Position numbers and translations under genes: made by a program. A stretch of DNA of 39,802 bases from a virus, in IMG/VR virus record IMGVR_UViG_3300047586_000011, positions 1 to 39,802 of that record; one strand, given 5' to 3'. A model generated the notes under the pieces. That model was not told the DNA's origin. It saw nothing but the letters and a program-made list of their open reading frames with translations, and made no database searches. The first letter of the stretch is position 1. Every line of letters begins with the position of its first letter. Shown one piece after another: positions 1 through 7,522 of the stretch.

Positions 1-9
1 CGGGGCATG

Positions 10-32
10 AAAAACCGGCGCCTGTACAGCCG
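10..32 (-). terminator. Possible intrinsic terminator after the glycan cassette
   Basis: On the minus strand a short stem (CGGC at 32-29 pairing with GCCG at 19-16, 9-nt loop) is followed by G and five T residues (14-10). It lies about 30 nt after the stop codon of the last cassette gene, where a Rho-independent terminator would be expected. The stem is only four clean pairs, so the call is weak. A duplicate sits at 39685-39707 because of the terminal redundancy. Confidence 0.35.
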
Positions 33-42
33 TTCGATAGAG

Positions 43-72
43 AGAATAGTCCCGATGGGGCGTTCAGCGCAA
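43..72 (-). promoter_or_regulatory. Possible promoter reading toward the 39.6-kb gene
   Basis: Minus strand: TTGCGC (72-67), 18-nt spacer, TATTCT (48-43). It overlaps the stop codon of the preceding gene and points across the circular junction toward the gene starting at 39598. It lacks the TAACCC/GGGTTA palindrome found in the four stronger promoters. The weak terminator-like hairpin follows immediately, which argues against a strong constitutive role. A second copy lies at 39718-39747. Confidence 0.3.
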
Positions 73-756
73 GAGGGAAACGAGCCGCCGAAGTCTGTCC
101 TGACAATCGGCCACGGCCGCACGGTTCGATAGGCGCTCGACACCCGGGACGATGCGCTGGCCGAGCGAAGAGCCGTAGTCGTGGAACTTCCACAGCCCGC
201 CGATCACGCCCGGATGGGGCTCGAGGACGTGAGGCACGCCGAGGGCGTCGGCGGCGATCAGGGCGTGCAGGCTCGAGACGTAGACCAGCTCGCAGGTGGC
301 GAGCTCGGCCATGATCTTCGCCGGATCGTCGCGGATCCCGATGACGTGGGCGCCGGGGTGTCGGCCGGCGATGTCCCGGTCGACGTGGTGCCCCAGGACG
401 CCGACAGGATGGGCAAGTACCGGAGGGGCGGCCAGCAGATCCGGCGCCAGGACGCCGAGGTCGCCGAGCGGCGTCGACTTCGGGAGGTAGCAGGCGTCCC
501 GGGTGTAGGCACCCCGCACGGCCAGGACCCGAGCACGGCGAAGGTTGCGGGTGAGGCCGACGCGGATCGTGCCCGTTCCCAGGATCGTGCCGCGCCATCC
601 GTTCGGGAGTTTCGAGATGATGGATCCGACCGTCACGATCTCGGCCGTGTCGGGCGGCGCCCACTCGACCTCGAAGCCCCAATGACGGAACAGGGTCGGG
701 CCCAGGACGTCGCCGAAGTTGCGACTGTTGCCCGAGTGGCTCCAATGCATCCTCAC
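64..756 (-). CDS. Polysaccharide pyruvyltransferase-like protein
   Basis: About 230 residues, close to a minimal polysaccharide pyruvyl transferase domain (GT-B-like fold, CsaB/WcaK group). Known members transfer pyruvate from phosphoenolpyruvate as a ketal onto cell-wall or exopolysaccharide sugars. Visible family features are an N-terminal NFGD (about residues 13-16), GSI (44-46), GTG (60-62), VRG (80-82), GDLG followed by PDLL (98-108), the SSLHA motif (161-165) and a C-terminal KFHDY (190-194). The GTG start at 756 is chosen because it overlaps the upstream stop as GTGA, like its neighbours; an ATG at 750 is the alternative. It is the last gene of the cassette inserted after the major capsid gene. 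Target glycan unknown. Confidence 0.8.
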   Translation of the reverse strand: MRMHWSHSGNSRNFGDVLGPTLFRHWGFEVEWAPPDTAEIVTVGSIISKLPNGWRGTILGTGTIRVGLTRNLRRARVLAVRGAYTRDACYLPKSTPLGDLGVLAPDLLAAPPVLAHPVGVLGHHVDRDIAGRHPGAHVIGIRDDPAKIMAELATCELVYVSSLHALIAADALGVPHVLEPHPGVIGGLWKFHDYGSSLGQRIVPGVERLSNRAAVADCQDRLRRLVSLLR

Positions 757-1157
757 TCGGGGAGGTCCGGGAGATCGAAGAGCGGGGCTAGGGCGAAGGA
801 CAGCCGCTCCATCGAAAGCTCGACATGCCGCCGGTACGCCTTGGCGAAGACGTCCCACGCGCCCGCAGGCATGAAGGGGCGGCAGGACTCCTCCGAGGTC
901 GCCCAGGCGTGCTCCGTGTGCGCGTGGAGAACCTCGTGGAGCGCCGTCTGCCGGAGGTCGGCCGGCACCGCCAGAACTTCGGGGGAGAACCAGACGGTAG
1001 ACATTGGGCTGTTCCAGCGAAGATGCGAGGTCGCGTCGCTCTTCTCGTGTCCATCGGGGCATTCGTCGAATACCTGCCAGACCCACCCTCCGAGCCCGAG
1101 TCGGTCACCGAGATACCGGAGGTACGCCTCGAGCGCCGCCTTGCGTTCGTCCGTCAC
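753..1157 (-). CDS. Small HExxH putative zinc metallopeptidase-like protein
   Basis: 134 residues from a GTG start that overlaps the upstream stop (GTGA at 1157-1154). The centre holds a clear HEVLH (about residues 74-78) followed by AHTEH, in the form LRQTALHEVLHAH. This is the gluzincin-type HExxH signature of phage and SprT-like metallopeptidases, in which two histidines bind zinc and the glutamate activates water. I see no signal peptide or membrane segment. It is tightly coupled between a glycosyltransferase-like gene and the pyruvyltransferase-like gene, which is odd company for a protease. It may process a cassette or virion protein, or the fold may have been reused. The motif is certain; the activity is inference. 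Confidence 0.6.
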   Translation of the reverse strand: MTDERKAALEAYLRYLGDRLGLGGWVWQVFDECPDGHEKSDATSHLRWNSPMSTVWFSPEVLAVPADLRQTALHEVLHAHTEHAWATSEESCRPFMPAGAWDVFAKAYRRHVELSMERLSFALAPLFDLPDLPE

Positions 1158-1891
1158 AGCTTGCTCCAATCTACCGGGAAGAGCGCCCGGACCGCATCTG
1201 TCAGGGGTTCGTCGGCGAGCTTCCATCCCGAGATCGTGTCCCGGTGGCGGGCCCAGAGCCAGGCGATCTCCTTGTCTACGACCCGCACGGGAGCGACCCG
1301 GCGGACCAGGCGGTGCCCGTAGTCGTACACCGTCTTCGTGTCGCCCGGAGGGGTCTGGAGCGAGTGCATGGCGTTGCTCCGATGGATCACCCGCGAGTAG
1401 TTGCCATCCCAGACGCGGATCCCGACCGGGAACATCCAGGCCAGCCGGACGCCGCTGTTGAGCCGGTCGGCGGCGTACCGGAGACGCCCGAGAGCGGAGG
1501 GAGCGAACCCGTCGTCGTCGTCGATGCGAGTCTGGAGGATCGTGCCCTGGCCGGCGCCGATAGCCTTGCCCCATTCGACCCGATAGGCGGTGGCGGCGAT
1601 CTTCTGCTGGAGCGTATGCCCGCCGCGACGGTCCCACGGAGCCGACTCGACCCCGATGCCCGGACGCCAGTAGAGGAAGAGGCACGGGATCCCGGCCGAG
1701 CGGAACGCCTCTTCGCGGTCGGCCTTGAGCGGATCGTCCTTGTCGAGCAGGATCACCCAGGTCCAGTCGCGGTTAGCCTGGGCGGCCATGCAAGGGATCG
1801 TGACCGCGAGAGACATGGCGAGTCGGCGGGCGTTGGCCTCGGGAGTCCACGCCCGACCGTAGGACGACCTCGTGAGAACGAAGTGCCTCAC
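1154..1891 (-). CDS. Putative rhamnosyl-type glycosyltransferase
   Basis: 245 residues. The N-terminus reads HFVLTR, followed by a conserved stretch around residues 33-54 (AAQANRDWTWVILLDKDDP) and a DDDDG block at about 124-128. This arrangement matches the putative rhamnosyl transferase group with a GT-A fold, in which the acidic cluster coordinates the metal and nucleotide sugar. The frame opens much further upstream, but only the part after the GTG at 1891 looks like protein, and that GTG overlaps the preceding stop as GTGA. It belongs to the surface-glycan cassette, probably adding a sugar to a host wall polymer or a virion glycan. Donor and acceptor cannot be read from the sequence. Confidence 0.72.
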   Translation of the reverse strand: MRHFVLTRSSYGRAWTPEANARRLAMSLAVTIPCMAAQANRDWTWVILLDKDDPLKADREEAFRSAGIPCLFLYWRPGIGVESAPWDRRGGHTLQQKIAATAYRVEWGKAIGAGQGTILQTRIDDDDGFAPSALGRLRYAADRLNSGVRLAWMFPVGIRVWDGNYSRVIHRSNAMHSLQTPPGDTKTVYDYGHRLVRRVAPVRVVDKEIAWLWARHRDTISGWKLADEPLTDAVRALFPVDWSKL

Positions 1892-2769
1892 GGCTCGCAC
1901 CTCCAGAGCGGGCGGGCGCTGCGCTCGATCTCGTCGACGTGGCGGAACCAGCCGCGGACCCTGGGGAAGAGATCGGTCCCGCCGTTCTCTTCGATATAGA
2001 CGACGCGGGCGCTCGTGAGGGTGCGCCGGAGAGCGTCCCACGGCTTGACGTGGGCCAGGATGGAGAAGCACAGCACCGTATCCCAGCCCTCGATCACCTC
2101 GGTCGCAAGGTCGGCAACGCGGAACTGCGCCGGGCTGGCGAGGTAGGTGCCTAGCCGAGCTGCCGCAGTGACGAGTCGCGGCGAGACATCGACGCCGAGG
2201 GCCTGATCTGCCGTGACGGCAGCCAGCATCGTCTCGGCCCCGATGTTGCAGCCGAGGTCCAGCACGCGCCCGGTCAGATCGTCCCAATCGAGCCGGACGT
2301 GTCTGGTGCCGGTGTCCGGCCGGCGGCCGGCCAGCCAAGGGCCGAGGCTCTGGTAGGGGATGCCCTTGGGAGCGCCGTAGCGTTCCGGATTGCTCACCGT
2401 CTTGGCGAGCCAGGCGTCAAGGTCGGCCTCGAGCGTCTGGATCGCCTCACCTCGGACGTAGGCCCAGGCGGCGCGGTGGTTGCCGTCGACGATCAGCTGG
2501 TCGCCATTGGGGCGGGTGAGAGTCGAGATCAGGTCGGTACTGCGCGGCGGGCGGAGTAGCCGGGAGAGCCAGCGAGCCCGGCGCTCGGCGGTGTTCCGCC
2601 GGGGGATCATGCGCCACGACTCGGCGAGGTAGTCCAGATACGTCGCGTGATCGCCCAGAAGGGCGGCGACGTGGGGGAACCCCGAGAGGGGGATCGAGTG
2701 GTGCTGCCCGAACCGAGCAGCGAACCAGGGCGCGGAGTAGGCGTTCTGCTGCCCGAACAGGAGGCTCAT
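1888..2769 (-). CDS. SAM-dependent methyltransferase with ParB-like N-terminal segment
   Basis: 293 residues. The C-terminal half is a class I Rossmann methyltransferase: motif I VLDLGCNIG (about 169-177), motif II GVDVSP (192-197), and a later block resembling motif IV/V (WDTVLCFSILAHVKPW). The N-terminal half contains IVDGNHRAAWAY (about 93-104), resembling the DGxHR segment of ParB/sulfiredoxin-fold proteins, whose function here is unknown. ATG at 2769 overlaps the upstream stop (ATGA). Within a glycan cassette a small-molecule or sugar O-methyltransferase is the most likely role; methylation would mask a glycan or alter phage receptor chemistry. Substrate is inference. Confidence 0.75.
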   Translation of the reverse strand: MSLLFGQQNAYSAPWFAARFGQHHSIPLSGFPHVAALLGDHATYLDYLAESWRMIPRRNTAERRARWLSRLLRPPRSTDLISTLTRPNGDQLIVDGNHRAAWAYVRGEAIQTLEADLDAWLAKTVSNPERYGAPKGIPYQSLGPWLAGRRPDTGTRHVRLDWDDLTGRVLDLGCNIGAETMLAAVTADQALGVDVSPRLVTAAARLGTYLASPAQFRVADLATEVIEGWDTVLCFSILAHVKPWDALRRTLTSARVVYIEENGGTDLFPRVRGWFRHVDEIERSARPLWRCEP

Positions 2770-3779
2770 CGCGTCTGGATCCAGTCCACCAGGACGGCGG
2801 CGGCCCGTTCGGCCGCGCCAGTCCGGTAGGCGTAGACGAGATCGAGTGCCTTCTCGCGGGCCTGCTGGTCATCGTAGCGATCCCGGAGTGCGTCTCGGAC
2901 GGTGTTCGTGAGGAAGTACGGGACGTCGACCTGGAGGCCCACCGAGGCCGCTTCCCAAAAGCGCAGGCCGTGAGTGACGCCCTTCCGGTAGCAGCCGGGG
3001 TTGAGCACCACGACCGGCCGGCCGGTGGCAGCGAACTCGAACATGCTGGAGCTGTTATCGCAGGCGTAGACCGCGGCCCGCCGGCAGACCTCGCCGAAGT
3101 CCGAGACGACCTCGATGCCCTTGCGTTCGTACCAGAGGCGGCGGTGCTCGAGGTCTCGAGGATGGCCGTGCCCAATGACGGTCCACTCGGGGGAGAGGGC
3201 GAGATCGGCGATCGCGTTGCGGAACTGAATGAAGCCGGAGCGGGTCTCGGCGCAGACCATACAGTCCCAATGGCAGGACACCGCCACGACGGGCTTACCT
3301 CCCGCGGGCGCGTAGTCGGGCAGGGTGTCCAGGATCGGCGAGCCAACGACCTCCACGCGAGCGTCAGGGTAGGCTTCCCGGTCCCTTTGGGCCGGATGTG
3401 GTCCTGGGTGCAGGAACAGCTCAGCGGAGCGGTGTAGGCCGCCTGCATAGGACGGATGCTGGGCGGACTGACGATCGCCCGAATAGCTCTGGCCGGCACC
3501 GTGCTCCATGATCGCCACGGGTCGACCTGCCTTGCGAGCGACTGACATATCGCCGGTCGACGCGACCAGAGTAGGGGTCTTGGATTGGGGAAGGGCGCCG
3601 GTCAAGACCTTGATGCCGCGGTCCCGGGCGAAGGCGACGGCTCGATCGGTCCACTCGACGGCGGAGCCGGGCCCTCGAACGACGTGGAACTGGCCGCGAT
3701 ACCTGCCGGGTAGTGCTTCCCAGACCGGGGCCAGGTGGGCGATGTACCAGGGAGCGCAGGCGACCACGTCGAGCTTCAT
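2766..3779 (-). CDS. CDP-glycerol glycerophosphotransferase-like (TagB-like) protein
   Basis: 337 residues with the GT-B-like layout of the TagB/TagF family, which transfers glycerol-phosphate from CDP-glycerol onto teichoic-acid-type polymers. Visible features are EHGAGQSYSGD (about 92-102, equivalent to the family HG block), VGSPILD (about 146-152), a central strand with GHGHPRD, and DNSSSMFEFAATGRPVV (about 241-257), the donor-binding signature. It is the first gene of the glycan cassette, 94 nt after the major capsid gene and preceded by the extended Shine-Dalgarno AGACGAGGTGA. The next gene overlaps its stop by ATGA. Phage-encoded wall-polymer enzymes usually alter host surface receptors; decoration of the virion is the alternative. 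Confidence 0.78.
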   Translation of the reverse strand: MKLDVVACAPWYIAHLAPVWEALPGRYRGQFHVVRGPGSAVEWTDRAVAFARDRGIKVLTGALPQSKTPTLVASTGDMSVARKAGRPVAIMEHGAGQSYSGDRQSAQHPSYAGGLHRSAELFLHPGPHPAQRDREAYPDARVEVVGSPILDTLPDYAPAGGKPVVAVSCHWDCMVCAETRSGFIQFRNAIADLALSPEWTVIGHGHPRDLEHRRLWYERKGIEVVSDFGEVCRRAAVYACDNSSSMFEFAATGRPVVVLNPGCYRKGVTHGLRFWEAASVGLQVDVPYFLTNTVRDALRDRYDDQQAREKALDLVYAYRTGAAERAAAVLVDWIQTR

Positions 3780-3780
3780 G

Positions 3781-3791
3781 TCACCTCGTCT
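3781..3791 (-). promoter_or_regulatory. Extended ribosome-binding site AGACGAGGTGA
   Basis: An 11-mer AGACGAGGTGA lies one base upstream of the ATG of the TagB-like gene. The same 11-mer occurs at 14928-14938, 19929-19939 and 27887-27897, each time directly before a start codon that follows an intergenic gap. The GAGGTGA part matches the anti-Shine-Dalgarno sequence; the conserved AGAC in front is not explained by it. Confidence 0.7.
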
Positions 3792-3801
3792 TGATGGAGG
3801 G

Positions 3802-3838
3802 GAGGCCGGCCCTCCTGATCCCGAAGAGGACCGGCCTC
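3802..3838 (-). terminator. Strong hairpin between major capsid gene and glycan cassette
   Basis: GAGGCCGG (3802-3809) pairs with CCGGCCTC (3831-3838), and CCTC (3811-3814) pairs with GAGG (3826-3829). The intervening position is a G-U pair only in the minus-strand RNA (C-A mismatch on plus), so the structure fits the transcribed strand. No U-tract follows. It lies 35 nt past the capsid stop, so it may terminate, attenuate or stabilise the capsid mRNA. Confidence 0.6.
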
Positions 3839-3872
3839 AACCCGTGCAGCCGTCGTGCTCGGCTGCGATGGA

Positions 3873-4850
3873 CTAGCTGCCTGAGCCGGAGATCGTGTCC
3901 CACGGAGTCGTGAAGTCCACGATCTTGCCGTGCATTGACTCCTGCCCGTACTTGAGGCCGACCTCGCCGTACAGCTGGGAGTCGTTGCTCGAGCCCGTCT
4001 TGGCGAGAGGCTCGACGAACATGAAGCCCTTGCTCGGGACGAGCAGGTGGACCGGGGCGCACTCGCCGAGCGAGCACACGATGAGCGTGCCCTTCGGGAC
4101 GGCGGGGTCCTTCATCAGATTGAGGTTGCCGAACGGGGTCTCGATCGTCTGGAGGTTGACACCTCCAACGGTCGTCTGCGTCCGGACCACGTTGGCCGGG
4201 ACGAAGAGGTCGTTCAGCCGGCGCATGACGGCGGCGCCGCCGATTGCCGTCCGGGTCTCGCCTTCGCGGATGCCGCCGTTCTCCCACGTCATCTGCATGA
4301 GGCTTACGACCATGTCGGCGGTCAGCGGATCGCCGTGGGCGTCCCAGATGTTCGTGGCGATGGCGTCGAGCAGGCCACGGGTCTTGCGGGCGGTGAGGTT
4401 GTCGGCAGGCTCGGCAAAGACACCGTTGATGAAGGTGTCGTTGATGTCGAGCGCCTTCTCCTTGAGGAGCTGGGCGATCTGCCAGGCTTCCTCGTCCCGG
4501 ACCGGGTTCGTGCCTTCCTGGAGCACGCCGAGGTCGATCTGACCGATCGCGGCGAGCTTCGTGTAGCTCACCGAGACGGCTTCCTGGTGGATCTCGACGA
4601 CGTTGTGGGCGACGTAGCGGGCCCGGGCCGTGGCCGTGGGAGCCGTCGCACCCTCGAGGCGCTGGCGGGTCGAGCTGGACGGGCGAAGATCGTACCCCTC
4701 CCAGGTGAACCGCTTGGCGATGGTCGAGATGCCGCCGGTCAGCCCGCCGATGGCGGACAGGAACGGGGCGTCGACCTTGCCGGCGAGGTAGAGCTCGCCG
4801 ATGTAGTTGGGGCAGTTGAACGTATCGGCCATGCCGACGATGCCGGGCAT
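3873..4850 (-). CDS. Major capsid protein
   Basis: 325 residues, a normal length for an HK97-fold major capsid protein without a fused protease. It directly follows a scaffold-like gene in the portal-MuF-scaffold-capsid order. The sequence resembles the SU10-type capsid group: a conserved early segment on the coat core, a helical region around NPVRDEEAWQIAQLLKEK (about residues 126-143) and IGGAAVMRRLNDLF in the second half. No maturation protease gene is visible nearby, so assembly probably relies on the separate scaffold. ATG at 4850 has a GGAGATAGG-type ribosome-binding site. The absence of other capsid candidates makes the assignment firm, although the family call rests on recognition rather than a search. 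Confidence 0.85.
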   Translation of the reverse strand: MPGIVGMADTFNCPNYIGELYLAGKVDAPFLSAIGGLTGGISTIAKRFTWEGYDLRPSSSTRQRLEGATAPTATARARYVAHNVVEIHQEAVSVSYTKLAAIGQIDLGVLQEGTNPVRDEEAWQIAQLLKEKALDINDTFINGVFAEPADNLTARKTRGLLDAIATNIWDAHGDPLTADMVVSLMQMTWENGGIREGETRTAIGGAAVMRRLNDLFVPANVVRTQTTVGGVNLQTIETPFGNLNLMKDPAVPKGTLIVCSLGECAPVHLLVPSKGFMFVEPLAKTGSSNDSQLYGEVGLKYGQESMHGKIVDFTTPWDTISGSGS

Positions 4851-4885
4851 CCTATCTCCTCAGCTGGGCAGTCGGCGAAGGGGAC

Positions 4886-5527
4886 CTACGTTCCCGCCGT
4901 CGCTGCGTACTTCTGTTGCTTGAGCCGGGCGACCTCGGTCAGATTGCCGGCCTTTTGAGCCTCTTCGATCCGCTCGTCGACCGACTTCCCACCGGGTGCT
5001 CCGGTGAACTGCCCGCCGCTGGCCGCCGGGAGAGTCGCGCCCTTCTTGTGGTGCGGCTTCGCCTTGAGCAGCGCGGCGACAGCTTCCTTGGCCCCTTTGA
5101 CCTCGCCGTCCTTGTCGACGGTCACGTCCTCGCTCCCCTGGAGCAGAGTGGCGATCTCGTCGGGGTCGATGGCTCCCGCCTCAGCGGCGGCGGCCATGAT
5201 GGCGGCTCGGCGGAGTCGAGTATTGGCCGTGGCGAGAGCCGTAGCGGCTTCCGTCTTGGCTGTCTTCTCGCCCTCCTGGGCCAGTTCCAGCTCGCTCTTG
5301 CCCTTGGCCTGAGCCTCGTCGTATTCCTTCGCCTTGCGGCGGAGTTCGTCGAGTTCGGGGCCAGTCTTGGCTCGTTCCCTCGCCAGCCGATCCGAGACGA
5401 TCGCGTCGATCTCCGTCTGGGTCAACTGGAGCTTCGGAGCCTCCGGGGCGGCCGGTGCCGCTGTGCCAGCCGGCGCTTCCGGCGTGGTGCCCGCTCCCGT
5501 CGCGGGCGGTGTCGTGGGTTCCGGCAT
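4886..5527 (-). CDS. Head scaffolding protein
   Basis: 213 residues, strongly charged and low in aromatics. The N-terminus is a Pro/Ala/Thr-rich tail (residues 1-33). The middle is a long predicted coiled coil rich in E, K, R and A (about 40-110), and the C-terminal part contains a basic segment (KPHHKKG) followed by another charged helix. This is the usual build of a phage scaffold, which fills the procapsid and leaves on maturation. The position immediately before the major capsid gene supports it. An AGGAGATG ribosome-binding site precedes the ATG. Family-level sequence recognition is modest; composition and synteny carry the call. Confidence 0.8.
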   Translation of the reverse strand: MPEPTTPPATGAGTTPEAPAGTAAPAAPEAPKLQLTQTEIDAIVSDRLARERAKTGPELDELRRKAKEYDEAQAKGKSELELAQEGEKTAKTEAATALATANTRLRRAAIMAAAAEAGAIDPDEIATLLQGSEDVTVDKDGEVKGAKEAVAALLKAKPHHKKGATLPAASGGQFTGAPGGKSVDERIEEAQKAGNLTEVARLKQQKYAATAGT

Positions 5528-5600
5528 CTCATCTCCTGAGTGGGAGCGACCGCAGCCGTGTCGCGTTGGCGTCAGGCTATCACGTCCGAGTGGGGCGGTG

Positions 5601-5822
5601 CTAGTCCATCAACCCGGGAGGGGTTAGGGCCTGGAGGGCGAGCCGGAGCGGCTCAGGCATCTGCTGAGCGGCGGGAAAGCCGGCGAAGAGCCGGAGCCGG
5701 CCGGGATCGTCGGGCAGATCGGGAAGCGCCTCGCGGAGCCAGGCCAGGAACGAGGGGACGTCGGTCGGGAGCGTCCACCGAGGAACGATCTCGAACACGG
5801 GGACGGCCTGCATTGGGCTCAT
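5601..5822 (-). CDS. Small hypothetical protein between MuF and scaffold genes
   Basis: 73 residues. ATG at 5822 overlaps the stop of the MuF-ADP-ribosyltransferase gene (ATGA), so it is co-translated with it. The sequence has a Trp/Leu-rich helical region (FLAWLREALPDLPDDPGRLRLF) and a C-terminal leucine-rich helix. No Cys, no membrane segment, no known motif. Tight coupling to a head protein carrying a toxin-like domain raises the possibility of an immunity or partner protein for that domain, but nothing in the sequence shows this. A minor head component is equally possible. Confidence 0.65.
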   Translation of the reverse strand: MSPMQAVPVFEIVPRWTLPTDVPSFLAWLREALPDLPDDPGRLRLFAGFPAAQQMPEPLRLALQALTPPGLMD

Positions 5823-7519
5823 GGGACCACTGTACCCCAGACCTCGGTTATGCCGTTCGGCAGCTTCACGACCTTATCGACTCGGATGCCCGTGCCCCGA
5901 GCCAACAGGATCTCCTTCTCCTTCGGGTGCAGCGTGGGCGGTCCGAGGCCAGCGGAGGCATGGGCGTTCATCTCGAGACCGCTCGTGCCCTTCGGGGCGG
6001 TGATCCGGAGGCGGATCGAGTCATGGCCGAACTGGTCGGCGACCGCCTTCGACTCTGAGGTTGAGAGGTAGGCCGGGTCGCGAATAACGGAGCCAACGGC
6101 CGTATGGACGTTGGCCGCGTTGTAGCCGGCCACCGTGGGCGAGCCCCGGTAGAGGGTCAGGTCCCGGTCCAGGCCACCGCTCCGAACCATCGCCCCGTCC
6201 ATGAGGTCGATCTGCTGCTTGTTCGTCTTGATCCCGTACTTCACGCCGGGCGGCTTGCCGGCCTCGGCGGGGATCGGCAGGCCGCGGAGTTCGGGATTGA
6301 GGCGCTGGTAGCCGTGCTCCCCGTAGTCGCGGAAGGCCACGAACTCGCGGTCGCTGAGCTCGATCGGATGAGGCTCGATCGTCGGAGCGGCCGGCTTGTG
6401 GGCAGTCGGCAGCTTCGCAGGGGATGGCGGGGCAGACTTCGTAACAGGAGCGAGCCCCTTGCCGACCATCGGCTTCTCCCGGGCATATTGCCGGCGAGCG
6501 CCAGTCCTGGCGGTGTGAGCGCGGAGATCGGCCTGGGCCTGGGCGACCTGAGCATTGGCCTTCTGTCTAGCCTGAGGAGTGATCGCGGCAGCCTGATCGA
6601 GCTTCGCCTTGCGGACGTTCCGCTCGAGCGCCCGCTGCTGCTGGCTCTGGGCGTAGCGCTTCCGCTGCTCCTCGACCTCGGCCTGACTCGGCCCGTTCGG
6701 TCGAACGCCCAGGAGCTTCTCGGTGCCAGGAGTGAAGGCGTCGAGGGTGTGCCCGCAGTTGGGATGGAATAGGCCGGCGGCCCGAGCCTCGCCCACGGTC
6801 GGGTACTTGCTCGGGCCTTCGGAGACGACGCGGCCTTCCCACGGACCGCAGAGCGGGCAGGGCGAGCCCGACCGACTGACGACGTACTCGTGGATCCCGG
6901 CGGCGCTGAACGTGTCTATCTTGCCGCCCAGGTAGGCGCGTCCGTCCGCGGTCCTGACGGCCATCTCGGCGTATGAGTCGATCGACCAGGCACGGCCGGT
7001 TCGATCGGTGAACCCGGTGATCCCCTTCTCGGCCAGCTTGTCGAGCGCCTTCTGTGTCGCCTGGAGTCGAGTTGACTGGCCGGATACGACCTGAGTGGAG
7101 ACGTCCGCGATCGTCGAGCGGTAGGCATCGAGAGACGTTCGTAGGATCGCGGCGTTGGCGCTGTTCATGGCCGTGACCGTCTCCCCCACCAGGGCGCGAA
7201 GTCCGGAGGTGTTTGTCCGGGCCAGTTGCCCCGTCACTCCCTGATTGGCGACCTGCATGGCAGCGTCAGACCTCCCTTGTCGCCACGAGTCGGTCAGGAC
7301 TGAGTCGATGGCCTGGGGCCCCATCGCCGTCGCCCTGGCGAGAGACTGCTCGAGCTCGCGGCGCATGGCGAGCGTCTCGGCGTACTTGCGTTCTGTCCAT
7401 CCCTCGAACGTGATCCCCTTGGCGAGTCGTTTGGCGATACGCTCGAGGAGTTCGGTCTCGGCGCTGGCGTAGATGTCAACGAGCCGGGCGATGTCCGCGG
7501 CCGTCAGCGGCCCGGGCAT
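5819..7519 (-). CDS. MuF-type minor head protein fused to a C-terminal ADP-ribosyltransferase
   Basis: 566 residues. The N-terminal half follows the SPP1 gp7/MuF minor capsid layout: long helices, then a Cys/His pair block (CPLCGPWEGRVV and HPNCGH, roughly 215-255). A charged coiled-coil linker with AQ-rich repeats (about 270-345) and a Pro-rich hinge lead to a C-terminal domain with the R-S-E signature of mono-ADP-ribosyltransferases: LYRG (R458), YLSTS (484-488) and EKE (E534, E536), the ExE pair expected for Arg/Asn-modifying C3/VIP2-like enzymes. MuF proteins are packaged in the head and some polymorphic-toxin MuF proteins are known, so the domain may be delivered with DNA and modify host RNA polymerase or translation factors. 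Target is inference. It follows the portal gene by 3 nt. Confidence 0.85.
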   Translation of the reverse strand: MPGPLTAADIARLVDIYASAETELLERIAKRLAKGITFEGWTERKYAETLAMRRELEQSLARATAMGPQAIDSVLTDSWRQGRSDAAMQVANQGVTGQLARTNTSGLRALVGETVTAMNSANAAILRTSLDAYRSTIADVSTQVVSGQSTRLQATQKALDKLAEKGITGFTDRTGRAWSIDSYAEMAVRTADGRAYLGGKIDTFSAAGIHEYVVSRSGSPCPLCGPWEGRVVSEGPSKYPTVGEARAAGLFHPNCGHTLDAFTPGTEKLLGVRPNGPSQAEVEEQRKRYAQSQQQRALERNVRKAKLDQAAAITPQARQKANAQVAQAQADLRAHTARTGARRQYAREKPMVGKGLAPVTKSAPPSPAKLPTAHKPAAPTIEPHPIELSDREFVAFRDYGEHGYQRLNPELRGLPIPAEAGKPPGVKYGIKTNKQQIDLMDGAMVRSGGLDRDLTLYRGSPTVAGYNAANVHTAVGSVIRDPAYLSTSESKAVADQFGHDSIRLRITAPKGTSGLEMNAHASAGLGPPTLHPKEKEILLARGTGIRVDKVVKLPNGITEVWGTVVP

Positions 7520-7522
7520 GGG

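Larger units (their letters stand above)
1..127. repeat. Terminal redundancy, left copy
   Basis: These 127 bases are repeated exactly at the other end of the window (39676-39802). An exact repeat of this size at both ends of a contig is the normal signature of a circular or circularly permuted genome closed by an assembler with k=127. It is unlikely to be a biological terminal repeat. The segment holds the last codons of the pyruvyltransferase-like gene, a possible terminator and a possible promoter. Seen directly in the sequence; the assembly interpretation is inference. Confidence 0.95.

Noticed and set aside
181-1461. Long plus-strand open frame (426 codons) over the glycan cassette
   Set aside because: It is antisense to well-supported genes, has low-complexity Arg/Pro/Ser-rich content, and results from high GC content. 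The same applies to the plus-strand frames at 9284-10576, 14659-15681, 34542-35846 and 28608-29876.
5528-5600. 72-bp gap between scaffold and small MuF-adjacent gene
   Set aside because: It contains only the scaffold ribosome-binding site; no promoter hexamers, hairpin or small gene is evident.
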